From: Glaciimonas sp.
Lineage (GTDB): Bacteria; Pseudomonadota; Gammaproteobacteria; Burkholderiales; Burkholderiaceae_D
Length of the DNA stretch: 64,000 nucleotides
Direction: 5' to 3'
Assembly: GCA_012927625.1 (NCBI GenBank)
Contig: JABBOV010000025.1
Coordinates: 1-64,000 of the forward strand
Positions 9,020 through 17,541 of this stretch are shown in pieces (the stretch's first letter is position 1; the number at the start of each line of letters is the position of its first letter). The notes under the pieces were generated by a model, which was not told where the DNA came from, searched no databases, and saw only the letters and a list, made by a program, of their open reading frames with translations. The position numbers were made by a program, and so were the translations under genes.

Positions 9020-9964
9020 TCAGGCGGCTTTTTTCTTCGGTCTTTCAATCGTTTTCTTTTTGGGTGAAGCGATCTTCTTTGCCCTCTTGAATATTTCCTG
9101 AATAACTGGTTCTTCAATCGCCCTGCCCATGATGACGAAAAACTCGATGGGGGCGGCCGTCAACGCGGGTGATACCGGCACCAGTTCGCCGCGCCCAATA
9201 CGGTCACGCGCCATGGGTTCAGGGATGATGCCGATGCCTGCGCCGCTGGCGATGATGTCAATTAAGGCGCGCACGTGGTTGCACGTGTTGATGCTGCGGC
9301 TGTTCAGGCCGGCATTGCGCAGCGACTCCACCATGACTTGATACAGGTGAGATGGACGCGACAGACACCAAACTTGTTGCTCGGCCTGCTTGGCTTGCGA
9401 CTGGTCGGCACGCGAGCGCCGCGCCGCGGGTGACGCTTTGGGTTCGCTGCTTGTCATCCACAGCATGTCGATAGTGGCAACTTTGCTGGCCAGCAGCGTG
9501 GGTGTGTCGACCGGGCCTACGACGAAGGCGATGTCCAGCAAGCCCGCTTCCAGTTTTTGCCGTAGGTTGATGGTCAGGTCGATGTCGATTTCCAGCGTGA
9601 CGCGGGGCATTGATCGCTTCAATTCGGCAACAAATGCGGGTAGCCAGAGTGCTGCAGCTATTTCACCGCAGCCCAGCCTGACGATGCCCGATGCTTTGGA
9701 AAATTCTTCGGGTGACAGCAGCATGGTTTTCAGATCGTTCCAGAGCGGCTCGCATTGCTGCGCCAGCTGGCGCCCGCGGATGGTCAGCATCATGCGCCGA
9801 CCTTCGCGCTGGAATAGCTTCACGCCGACATGGCTTTCCAGTTCGCGGATGCGTGCTGATACCGAAGGCTGAGTCGTATTCAAACGCTCGGCTGCTGCGC
9901 TAAACGTGCCGAGGCGGGCGATCCACAACAGCGTTTCCAGGTGATAGAGGGCTATGCGATTCAT
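9020..9964 (-). CDS. LysR-family transcriptional regulator
   Basis: This 314-residue protein has an N-terminal winged helix-turn-helix (residues 1-60, with LWIARLGTFSAAAERLNTTQ and PSVSARIRELESHVGVKLF) and a two-lobed effector-binding domain (about 90-295). The C-terminal tail is unusually lysine-rich, with KKIASPKKKTIERPKKK. It is transcribed divergently from the CoA-thioester operon starting at 10058, the classic arrangement for a LysR activator of an adjacent catabolic operon. A palindrome in the shared 93-base promoter region is a candidate binding site. The effector is unknown, perhaps an intermediate of that pathway. Confidence 0.9.
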   Translation of the reverse strand: MNRIALYHLETLLWIARLGTFSAAAERLNTTQPSVSARIRELESHVGVKLFQREGRRMMLTIRGRQLAQQCEPLWNDLKTMLLSPEEFSKASGIVRLGCGEIAAALWLPAFVAELKRSMPRVTLEIDIDLTINLRQKLEAGLLDIAFVVGPVDTPTLLASKVATIDMLWMTSSEPKASPAARRSRADQSQAKQAEQQVWCLSRPSHLYQVMVESLRNAGLNSRSINTCNHVRALIDIIASGAGIGIIPEPMARDRIGRGELVPVSPALTAAPIEFFVIMGRAIEEPVIQEIFKRAKKIASPKKKTIERPKKKAA

Positions 9965-9981
9965 CAGAGTTATCTATGTAA

Positions 9982-10001
9982 AATAATACAAACATATTAT
10001 T
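9982..10001. promoter_or_regulatory. Candidate LysR operator
   Basis: AATAAT and ATTATT form an interrupted palindrome 20 bases long in the intergenic space between the divergent LysR gene and the enoyl-CoA hydratase gene. LysR proteins usually bind A/T-rich interrupted dyads in this position. Assignment rests on position and symmetry only. Confidence 0.4.
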
Positions 10002-10057
10002 GGATAAAATGATGCGCCACAAGTAAAGTTCCTTCATTCGAACAGAAGGAGACTGAG

Positions 10058-10858
10058 GTGGTGATCCATTACACGCTGGCCGCGCATGTTGCGACCATTA
10101 CTATCGACCGGCCCGAAAAGCGCAATGCGCTCGCGCCAACGACCATGGTGGAATTGCGCGATGCTTTTCTGCGCTTTGACCAGGACCCCGAAGCGCGCGT
10201 GGCGATCATCACGGGCGCGGGCGACAAGGCTTTCTGCGCCGGCGCCGACTTGCATGAAACTTTGCCGAGCGGCAAGAGCTTCATCGAAGGCTATTTCGAT
10301 CGCACCATCGGTTCCGATCATCCGTTGTATATCCGAAATATTTCTCTCGCCAGGCTGCGCCTGAAAAAGCCGTTAATCGCTGCCGTGAATGGCGTGGCGG
10401 TTGCAGGCGGCATGGAGATCGCGCTCAATTGCGACCTTTGCATCGCGTCCACCAACGCGCGTTTCGGCCTGACCGAAGTACGCATCGGTTCGATTCCGGC
10501 GATTGCCGGCATTCAGCGCATGATGCGTTCGCTGCCGCGAGCAGTAGCGATGCAGTGGCTGCTCACAGCCGAAATCGTGGATGCCGCCAAGGCCTTGCAA
10601 TGGGGCTTGGTCAGCGAAATCGTCGAGCCCGATGAATTGATGCCGCGCGCGCGCGCCATCGCCGCGATCATCGCCGCCAATGCACCGCTGGCCGTGCTCT
10701 CGGCCAAGATGCTGGCCGACAAGTCAGCCGAACTGTCGTTCGCCGAAGCCGCTGAAATGGAAGAACTGATGTGGGGCCACCTGTACGAGACCGAAGACCG
10801 CGTCGAAGGCCGACGTGCGTTTGCCGAAAAACGGTCGCCGGTATATCACGGCCGTTGA
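10058..10858 (+). CDS. Enoyl-CoA hydratase/isomerase (crotonase family)
   Basis: This 266-residue crotonase-fold enzyme starts at GTG 10058 behind an AGAAGGA ribosome site; a second GTG follows directly. Oxyanion-hole segments are visible as DKAFCAGADLHE (about 50-62) and VAVAGGMEIALNCDLCIAS (about 110-128), with the EVRIGSIPAIAG segment after them. The family hydrates or isomerises enoyl-CoA esters. It is the first gene of a set with a CoA-transferase, transporter and thiolase, consistent with beta-oxidation-like breakdown of an imported acid. The exact substrate cannot be read from the sequence. Confidence 0.88.
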   Translation: MVIHYTLAAHVATITIDRPEKRNALAPTTMVELRDAFLRFDQDPEARVAIITGAGDKAFCAGADLHETLPSGKSFIEGYFDRTIGSDHPLYIRNISLARLRLKKPLIAAVNGVAVAGGMEIALNCDLCIASTNARFGLTEVRIGSIPAIAGIQRMMRSLPRAVAMQWLLTAEIVDAAKALQWGLVSEIVEPDELMPRARAIAAIIAANAPLAVLSAKMLADKSAELSFAEAAEMEELMWGHLYETEDRVEGRRAFAEKRSPVYHGR

Positions 10859-10895
10859 TGCCAGGTGCTACCAAAACAATGAACAGGAAACAGGC

Positions 10896-12116
10896 ATGTT
10901 GAGAGAAAGTTTGACCGGCATTAAAGTGGTCGACTTCAGCCAGATCGGCGCGGGTCCTACCTGCTCGATGTATTTGGGCGACCTGGGTGCAGACGTGATC
11001 AAGGTAGAGCCACCTTCTGGCGACGTCGGCCGCAAGCTCGGCCCGCCGTGGTATTTCGAACGTGAAAGCGCGGTGTACGTGGCGTTCAATCGCAACAAGC
11101 GCGGCGTGTGCCTGGACCTGAAAATGGAAGGCGGTCTAAAGGTGGCGCAGCAACTGGTCGACGAGGCTGACGTGCTGGTGGAAAGCTTCCGCCCGGGTGT
11201 GCTGGGGCGTTTTGGCCTCGGCTACGATGCGGTGAGCGTGCGCAATCCACAAATCGTTTACTGCTCGGTATCGGCCTATGGCAGCACCGGCGAGAGCGCC
11301 AAGCTGGCGGGCGTGGATGGCATCGTCCAAGCGGCGTCAGGTCTCATGAACCTGCTCGGCGAAGACGGCCAGCCGCCGAGTAAAGTGCAGACGCCCATCG
11401 TCGATATCTCGACCGGCTACATCGCTTCCATCGCCGTGCTGGCGCAACTGTTTCAGCGCACGCGCACGGGCAAGGGAGGGTATCTGGATGTCAGCATGTT
11501 TGCTACGGCCGTGACCTTGCAGCAGGCATCGATGACCGGTTTTCTCGGCGATGGCGCTTTGCCTGAACGCACCGGTAGCGCAGCGCCCTATTCGGCACCA
11601 AATGAAGCCTTCGAAGCGGCCGACGGGTGGGTCATGGTGGCGGCCTATCTTGGTGACCGCTGGGAAAAATTCTGCGCCATTCTCAGCTTGCCCGAAGTTG
11701 TGAACGATCCGCGCTTTGCCACTTCCAGCCAGCGCGTGTTGAATCGCCCGGCCATGCGCGCAGCGATCGCACCGGCGTTCAAGTGCTTCGATTGCGCGCA
11801 GTGGCTGGAACGCTTGGCCGCCAGCGATATTCTGTGCAGCAAGGTCGCCGATTATCACGATCTGATGGTTAATCCCGCACTCGAACATTTGCAACTCATC
11901 GCTGACATGCAGGGGCGCAACGGCAAGACTTACCGTACGCCCGGCTTTCCGGCCAACTGCCGCGAAAGCCAATCGATATCTCACCGCGCTCCGCCCGGTT
12001 TAGGCGAGCATACAAAGACCGTACTGAAGGAATTGGGATACTCCGACTACGACATTCATAAATTGATCGCAAGCGGCGCAGTCAGCGCCCAATGCACTAG
12101 AGGGGACACAACATGA
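10896..12116 (+). CDS. Class III CoA-transferase (CaiB/BaiF family)
   Basis: This 406-residue protein starts at ATG 10896, just before LRESLTGIKVVDFSQ; the upstream in-frame start at 10815 overlaps the previous gene and is rejected. Family landmarks are GPTCSMYLGDLGADVIKVEPP, the NKRGVCLDLK block, and the GVDGIVQAASG segment carrying the aspartate that forms the acyl anhydride intermediate. These enzymes move CoA between carboxylic acids and would activate the substrate of this pathway. The stop overlaps the start of the transporter gene by 4 bases, indicating translational coupling. Confidence 0.9.
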   Translation: MLRESLTGIKVVDFSQIGAGPTCSMYLGDLGADVIKVEPPSGDVGRKLGPPWYFERESAVYVAFNRNKRGVCLDLKMEGGLKVAQQLVDEADVLVESFRPGVLGRFGLGYDAVSVRNPQIVYCSVSAYGSTGESAKLAGVDGIVQAASGLMNLLGEDGQPPSKVQTPIVDISTGYIASIAVLAQLFQRTRTGKGGYLDVSMFATAVTLQQASMTGFLGDGALPERTGSAAPYSAPNEAFEAADGWVMVAAYLGDRWEKFCAILSLPEVVNDPRFATSSQRVLNRPAMRAAIAPAFKCFDCAQWLERLAASDILCSKVADYHDLMVNPALEHLQLIADMQGRNGKTYRTPGFPANCRESQSISHRAPPGLGEHTKTVLKELGYSDYDIHKLIASGAVSAQCTRGDTT

Positions 12117-13474
12117 GCACAAACATATCGGCAGGCGAACGCCTGGATGCACTGGAAACCGGATCATTTCACCGCCGCCTGCTGACGCTGATCGGCGCGG
12201 GCATGTTCCTGGACGGCTTCGATGTTTACATGGCCGGCGGCGTGCTCGGTTCCATGGTCAAAAGCGGCGAATCGACGCTTGCGCTGAATGCGCAATTCAT
12301 CTCGGCGACATTCGCCGGTATGCTGCTGGGCGCGATCCTGGCGGGCTTCATCGGCGACCGCTTTGGCCGTCGCGCTTCTTATCAGACTAATCTTTTTCTG
12401 TTCGGCGCGGCATCGCTGGTCGCGGCATTTTTGCCGAACATGCAGGCGCTGATCGGCGCGCGCTTCGTGATGGGTGTCGGACTGGGCGCGGAAATCGTGG
12501 TCGGCTACGCCATGCTGACTGAATTCATGCCGGCGCATGTGCGCGGCCGCTGGCTGGCCATGCTCGGTATGTTGGCCAATGCGGGTTTGCTAGGTTCGGC
12601 GCTGGTGGGTTATTTCGTCATCCCTACGCTGGGATGGCGCTGGATGTTCGGCATCGCCGGCGTAAGTGCGCTGATCGTCTGGTATCTACGCAAGGCCATG
12701 CCGGAATCGCCGCGCTGGCTGGAATCGGCAGGTCGTCAACAGGAAGCTGACGCCGTGTTGCGCCTGATTGAACAGGGTAGCGGTGGACGGCGCAAGCAAG
12801 CAACACAGAGCACTCGGGCATCGGTAGCTGCGTCGCTGACGGCCGCGCAGGCCAAGCCGACTTGGGATCGGTTAGTCTTGGGTATCGTGATCAATGTGAT
12901 TGTCGGCACGGTGCTGTACGGTTTCGTGTCGTGGATTCCAACCTTTCTGATCAAATCGGGTGCGAGTATTTCATCTTCGCTTGGTTACACGGTATTCATG
13001 TCACTGGGCGGCCCGGCCGGTGCGTGGCTGGCATATCTGAGTTCGGATCGTTTCGGCCGCAAGAAGAGCGTGCTGTTCGCCAGCTTGGCCACGATCGTAT
13101 TTGGGATCGGCTTCAGCTTTGCGCGCAGTCCGGCGATGACGATGATTGCCGGTTTCTGCCTATACAGCGCCATTTATTATTTGCTGTCGGTATCGATTGC
13201 GACTTACGTACCTGAACTGTTCGGCACCAAATACCGCTTGCGCAGCGTCGGCCTCTGCAGCGCCTTTGGCCGGCTGGCGACAGTGTTCAGTCCTTACGCC
13301 ATTGTGTTTGCCTTCAACACCGCCGGTATTCAGGGGGTAGTAACGTTCCTGGGCTTGGCGTTGGTGCTGTTGATGCTGACGGTGCTGTTCATGGGTGTGG
13401 AGACGCGCGGCGTATCGCTGGAAAGCGTCGCGGTCAAGAGTCCGTCTAATCTGGGCGCGGCAGCAAAAATATAA
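12113..13474 (+). CDS. MFS transporter, aromatic acid:H+ symporter type
   Basis: This 453-residue, 12-segment major facilitator protein carries DGFDVYMAGGVLGSM in segment 1 and the conserved loop 2-3 motif GDRFGRRAS, repeated in the second half as SSDRFGRKKS. The acidic DGFD motif in segment 1 is typical of the aromatic-acid/H+ symporter (AAHS) branch, which includes PcaK-like and BenK-like carriers. It overlaps the CoA-transferase gene by 4 bases, so it most likely imports the acid that the CoA-transferase activates. Confidence 0.87.
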   Translation: MSTNISAGERLDALETGSFHRRLLTLIGAGMFLDGFDVYMAGGVLGSMVKSGESTLALNAQFISATFAGMLLGAILAGFIGDRFGRRASYQTNLFLFGAASLVAAFLPNMQALIGARFVMGVGLGAEIVVGYAMLTEFMPAHVRGRWLAMLGMLANAGLLGSALVGYFVIPTLGWRWMFGIAGVSALIVWYLRKAMPESPRWLESAGRQQEADAVLRLIEQGSGGRRKQATQSTRASVAASLTAAQAKPTWDRLVLGIVINVIVGTVLYGFVSWIPTFLIKSGASISSSLGYTVFMSLGGPAGAWLAYLSSDRFGRKKSVLFASLATIVFGIGFSFARSPAMTMIAGFCLYSAIYYLLSVSIATYVPELFGTKYRLRSVGLCSAFGRLATVFSPYAIVFAFNTAGIQGVVTFLGLALVLLMLTVLFMGVETRGVSLESVAVKSPSNLGAAAKI

Positions 13475-13550
13475 GTAGCCCGTTTCGCCGCATTGGTCGC
13501 GCCGCTCATTTTGCGGCGGCCGATGCGATTCAATTTTTTGGGGGTATCCC

Positions 13551-14729
13551 TTGGACGACGACGGCAAGACAGATTCAAACCTTTCGCGGGAAGCCGCAGT
13601 GGTAGGTATCGGCCATACCGACTGGCGCGAAGATTACCGGCGCGTGCGCAACGGCGAAAAGCCGCAGGATTTGGTCGGTTACGCGGCGCTGGCTTTCAAG
13701 GCAGCGCTGACCGATGCACAAATGACTGCCGCCGATATCGATGGTTTGATCGTCGGCCCGGGTACTGCTTACGAGCGTGTGGGCGAAGTGCTTGGGCTGG
13801 ATGTGCGCTGGGGCGGCGAAGCCGATGCGATGCTGGCCGTCATCCAGGCATGCATGGCAATCCGTTGCGGCATGGCCAGCGTGGTTGCGCTGGTCTATGG
13901 CAACGACCAGCGTTCAGCCGGATTGAATTATGGCGGCGCTAATGCGGCGTTCGGCTCGACCTTCATGTCGTATGTGTATCACGCGCCGTGGGGCCTAACG
14001 TCGCAGGGAGCGCTGTATGCCTTGATGTTTCGCCGTTACATGGAAGAGACCGGCCTGACTGAACGCGATCTGGCCGAAGTGGCGGTGGCCCAGCGCTTTG
14101 CTGCCAGCCTCAATGACAACGCCATCATGCGCAAGCCCATCACGGTAGATGACTACCTGCAATCGCCTTATGTATGCGAGCCTTTGCATCTGTTCGACTA
14201 CTGCCTGGTCAACGACGGCGGTGTGGCGCTGATCATCACCGATGCGCGCCGTGCAAAAAAAATGCGCAAAGACCCGGTCGTCATCCACGGCGTCGGCCGG
14301 TATGACTTGAATCGCGGTGCCACCAGTCTGGAACCGCGCCTGACTAATTTTTATTTGCCGGCGCAGCAAAAAGCGGCGCATCAGGTATTCAACATGGCAG
14401 GGATCGGGCCCGAGGATGTCAACTCGCTTCAGGTATATGACAGCTTTTCCTGTCACGTGCCGCTGGTGCTGGAAGGCTATGGCTATTGCCCGGTCGGCGA
14501 CTCCGGTCGCTTCATGCGTGAGGACGGCATCGGGCTGGGCGGTCGGCTGCCGGTCAACACCAGCGGCGGCCATTTGTCTGAAACTTACATGCAGGGATGG
14601 AACCATCAAATCGAAGCGGTGCGCCAAATTCGCGGTGCCTGCGGCGCGCGACAGGTGCCCGGCTGCCGCTTTGTGCATTATGCCTCCGACGTGGCTGGAA
14701 AAGCGGTGTCGATTCTTTACGGACAATGA
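13551..14729 (+). CDS. Thiolase-like acyl-CoA enzyme
   Basis: This 392-residue thiolase-fold protein of the SCP2/lipid-transfer type probably starts at TTG 13551 behind a GGGGG stretch. It has VIQACMAIRCGMASVVALVYG (nucleophile-helix region), CLVNDGGVALIITDARRAK and NTSGGHLSETYMQGWNHQIEA, the histidine-containing C-terminal motif of this branch. Such enzymes cleave or condense acyl-CoA thioesters, and many act only with a DUF35/OB-fold partner, which is encoded next. Together they would complete the pathway started by the hydratase. Confidence 0.85.
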   Translation: MDDDGKTDSNLSREAAVVGIGHTDWREDYRRVRNGEKPQDLVGYAALAFKAALTDAQMTAADIDGLIVGPGTAYERVGEVLGLDVRWGGEADAMLAVIQACMAIRCGMASVVALVYGNDQRSAGLNYGGANAAFGSTFMSYVYHAPWGLTSQGALYALMFRRYMEETGLTERDLAEVAVAQRFAASLNDNAIMRKPITVDDYLQSPYVCEPLHLFDYCLVNDGGVALIITDARRAKKMRKDPVVIHGVGRYDLNRGATSLEPRLTNFYLPAQQKAAHQVFNMAGIGPEDVNSLQVYDSFSCHVPLVLEGYGYCPVGDSGRFMREDGIGLGGRLPVNTSGGHLSETYMQGWNHQIEAVRQIRGACGARQVPGCRFVHYASDVAGKAVSILYGQ

Positions 14730-14738
14730 GGAGATAGC

Positions 14739-15128
14739 GTGGATAACTCACAACCGGTCATGGGCTTTTACGATACGCCTATGTGGCAAAGCATGGAAGA
14801 CTGCAAACTGGCCTTACAGAGCTGCGACGACTGTAGTCATGTGCGCTATCCGCCAGCGCCAGTTTGCCCCGTTTGCCTATCCGAACATGCCAACTGGAAG
14901 CCGGTCGCGGGAACCGGCACCATCGTGTCCTGGGTGGTGTTCCATCGGCAGTACTTCAGCGATTTTCCGGCACCGTACAACTCAATCGCCGTACGCCTGG
15001 ACGAGGGGCCGATCATCATTACACAGCTGTTCGGCACACCGCCAGAGGGAAGCTGGATTGGCCGTCGCATCGTGTTGGGCTACGACGAGCATGCCGGCAG
15101 AACGCAGCATCACGCCTTGCTGGCATGA
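14739..15128 (+). CDS. Zn-ribbon/OB-fold acyl-CoA-binding protein (DUF35)
   Basis: This 129-residue protein starts at GTG 14739, 10 bases after the thiolase gene. Cysteines C29, C32, C43 and C46 form the rubredoxin-like zinc ribbon. After it comes the OB-fold with GTGTIVSWVVFHRQYFSDF and PYNSIAVRLDEGPII, typical of DUF35 partners of SCP2-type thiolases. It probably forms a complex with the product of the preceding gene, where the OB-fold helps hold CoA substrates. It is the last intact gene of the operon. Confidence 0.85.
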   Translation: MDNSQPVMGFYDTPMWQSMEDCKLALQSCDDCSHVRYPPAPVCPVCLSEHANWKPVAGTGTIVSWVVFHRQYFSDFPAPYNSIAVRLDEGPIIITQLFGTPPEGSWIGRRIVLGYDEHAGRTQHHALLA

Positions 15129-15197
15129 ACACGCCTGCATGAAAGTGGGTGTCCGCCGCCTCTTCAGGGTTGTAAGCTCAAGCCCCAGAAAGTTCCG

Positions 15198-15310
15198 TCA
15201 GTCCAAGTTGCGTTCCGGCACGATCGAATCCAAGTCGATGATATCCCCGGTGCTGCGGAACGTGTAATGTCCGTTCAGACGGACGTGACGCCAGGTCATT
15301 GGCAAGAATT
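15198..15310 (-). pseudogene. Possible Tn3-family transposase C-terminal remnant
   Basis: On the minus strand the sequence reads FLPMTWRHVRLNGHYTF followed by IDLDSIVPERNL. This resembles the SPxAWxHINxxGxYxF tail at the end of Tn3-family transposases. No further domain is present and the segment runs into the IS5-like copy at 15388. The match is short and recalled from family patterns, so it is tentative. Confidence 0.35.
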
Positions 15311-15387
15311 TTTTATTATGGCGATGGCTTTCGCATTTCCATTCACCTCGTATTTGGCGAGCATTCGCGACAAGATGGATGTGTTGT

Positions 15388-15669
15388 GGCGTTGTTAAAT
15401 AAATCGGAAACCGTACGCCATTTTTTCGAGCTGGCATGATGAGGATGTTTCCACATTCAGAAGCAACCAGTGCCCTGCAAACACAGCGAAAGCCGTCGTC
15501 ACAAGTTCACCAAGCTCGCGCCAAACTGAAGGCTTTGAGGGTTCACTGGCTCGTCTCATGAGCGCGGCAATCAGCGTTCCTGACTTCAGCAGCATCTCTA
15601 TGCGTGCCCTTGATCTGTCATGGCATATTCTGAGCAAAGCACAGGATATGCCGGGGTAGTCAACAACGC
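15388..15669 (+). mobile_element. IS5-like remnant, copy B, internally deleted
   Basis: A left end GGCGTTGTTAAATAAATC (15388-15405) matches the terminal repeat of the copy at 17542. About 200 bases of closely similar sequence follow, including the blocks encoding an RQTEGF-like stretch and the GCACAGGATATGCCGGGG block. The element then ends abruptly in CAACAACGC, which matches the right terminal repeat. Loss of the transposase body leaves a 282-base element with two ends, formally like a MITE. Confidence 0.6.
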
Positions 15670-15755
15670 AGGTAATACTACGAACAAGATAACGAGTCCG
15701 GACGAAATTTTCGGATTTTTCGTAATATGAAGGCTTCAACGAATAGGGAAATTAC

Positions 15756-16487
15756 ATGAAAATGCAAGATATTACTGGAAAAGTGGCCGTGATTACCGGT
15801 GCTTCAAGTGGCATCGGAGAGGCCGCAGCGCGTCTTCTGGCACAGGAAGGTGTTCACGTGATTTTGGCTGCCAGACGCCGAGAGCGTCTGGATTCGCTCG
15901 CGAGCGAGCTTGGAAATGCAGCATCGATCATCGAGACCGACGTGGCCAGTAAGGCCCAAGTGGCAGCGCTTTTTAATCAGGTGCGAGAGCGTTTCGGGGG
16001 CCTTGATCTCCTGTTCAATAATGCAGGCATTGGCATCAATGCCAGATTTGAAACTAGCGACCCGGACGAGTGGCGTCAAATGATCGATGTGAATCTATAC
16101 GGCGTTCTCCATTGTACGCAGGCGGCTATTCCGTTAATGCGTGGCCGCGCGGGCGCAATGATTTGCTCAGTTTCAAGTGTGGGAGGGCGCCATGGGGTCG
16201 AAAACTGGTCGGTCTACAGTGCTACCAAGTTCGCAGTGGTCGGCTTTCACGATGCCCTGCGCAAAGAACTCGGTCCTGATCGTATTCGCGTGTCGGTAAT
16301 CGAACCTGGCGCGGTATGGACTGAATTCGGGCAGAACGTCAGCGAGGCTTTGGACGACAGGCGTGCCAAGCTTGAAGCGTTAGCGTCCGAAGATGTCGCT
16401 CAGGCACTTGTTTACGCTTTCGCTCAGCCCGCCAATGTGCTGGTTCAAGAAATTCTTTTGCGCCCCGTATTGCAGCTTGCACCCTAA
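15756..16487 (+). CDS. Short-chain dehydrogenase/reductase
   Basis: This 243-residue classical SDR has the nucleotide-binding TGASSGIG at residues 14-21, NNAG at 88-91, a catalytic serine around 139-141, and Y154-x3-K158. It is a cytoplasmic NAD(P)(H)-dependent oxidoreductase of unknown substrate. It lies between an IS5-like remnant and a convergent second SDR, so it is probably a single-gene transcription unit. The two SDRs are of different subfamilies, judged by length and motifs. Confidence 0.88.
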   Translation: MKMQDITGKVAVITGASSGIGEAAARLLAQEGVHVILAARRRERLDSLASELGNAASIIETDVASKAQVAALFNQVRERFGGLDLLFNNAGIGINARFETSDPDEWRQMIDVNLYGVLHCTQAAIPLMRGRAGAMICSVSSVGGRHGVENWSVYSATKFAVVGFHDALRKELGPDRIRVSVIEPGAVWTEFGQNVSEALDDRRAKLEALASEDVAQALVYAFAQPANVLVQEILLRPVLQLAP

Positions 16488-16524
16488 AGAAGGCGCGCTA
16501 ATTTGGGCGCTAACTGCAGCGCCC

Positions 16525-17382
16525 TCAATTCTTCGGAAAATCGGTGGCGAGGCCTGTGTCACGCCAAGCCTCAACCTCCGCCAGAGTAGCTTTCAGTTTG
16601 TTCGCGACCGCATCAACGCCCCATGCTCCAAGAACCAGATGAAGTGGTGGATTCTCGCTCTCGGTGATCTGGATCATGGCCTCGGCTGCCCGCACCGGAT
16701 CACCCGCCTGGCTACCACTGCCGTCGGCGGTGCCTTTCATGCGACTGCCTGCCGTGCTGGCGTAGTCGATGATTCGGTTCGGTGTCTGCCTCAGCGAGCG
16801 TCCAGCCCAATCCGTGCGAAACGGCCCCGGTTCAATGCAAGTGACCTTGATTCCGAGCGGCTTGCCCTCGTCTGCCAATGCGTTTGACCAGCCTTCGACT
16901 GCGTGTTTGCTGGCGGCGTAGTAGCCGGAGCCCGGAAATCCGATGATGCCAGCCACCGACGTTATATTGAGCACGTGGCCCTTGCGTCGGGCCCGCATCC
17001 CCGGCAACACAGCTCGAGTCATGGCGAAAAGGCCAAAGACGTTTGCGTCGAACTGCGCGCGGATCTCTGCATCTTCGCCTTCTTCGATCGAAGCCTGGTA
17101 GCCGTAACCGGCATTGTTGACGAGCACATCAATGCAACCGAACCGCGCTTCGGCAGCCTGCACCGCAGCGGTAATTTGCACGGCATTTGTGATGTCGAGA
17201 TCGAGCGCCAAGGCACGATCATCAGCCCCGCGCGCAAGCTCTGCAACGCGCGTTTTATCGCGGGCCGTAACCACTGCGCGCCAGCCGTGGGCGAGTACGA
17301 GCTTAGCAAGTTCATGGCCGAAGCCGCTAGAACAGCCGGTGATAAACCACACAGGAGATTTCTGTGATTCCATGTTTTTCAT
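16525..17382 (-). CDS. Short-chain dehydrogenase/reductase (oxidoreductase)
   Basis: This 285-residue SDR begins MKNMESQKSPVWFITGCSSG, with the TGxxxGxG motif at residues 15-22, NNAG at 89-92, S142, and Y155-x3-K159. The VWFITGCSSGFG form and the C-terminal HLVLGAWGVDAV and VEAWRDTGLATDF segments mark a broad bacterial oxidoreductase group. It converges on the SDR gene at 15756. The deletion pseudogene at 21085 is a close relative, suggesting gene duplication in this region. Confidence 0.88.
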   Translation of the reverse strand: MKNMESQKSPVWFITGCSSGFGHELAKLVLAHGWRAVVTARDKTRVAELARGADDRALALDLDITNAVQITAAVQAAEARFGCIDVLVNNAGYGYQASIEEGEDAEIRAQFDANVFGLFAMTRAVLPGMRARRKGHVLNITSVAGIIGFPGSGYYAASKHAVEGWSNALADEGKPLGIKVTCIEPGPFRTDWAGRSLRQTPNRIIDYASTAGSRMKGTADGSGSQAGDPVRAAEAMIQITESENPPLHLVLGAWGVDAVANKLKATLAEVEAWRDTGLATDFPKN

Positions 17383-17541
17383 CTTTTTAGTTTTAAAGTT
17401 GCGTTCAGTTCTAAATGAAGCAATCTCAATGAGATCGTTTTTAATGTCAGGCTGCCACTGAACGGGCAGGATATTTTTTGTGTTTAGCGTTGATGATAAC
17501 TTCTTTAAAATTTTGGCGCTTTACAGTACCAGGCAGTAGAT

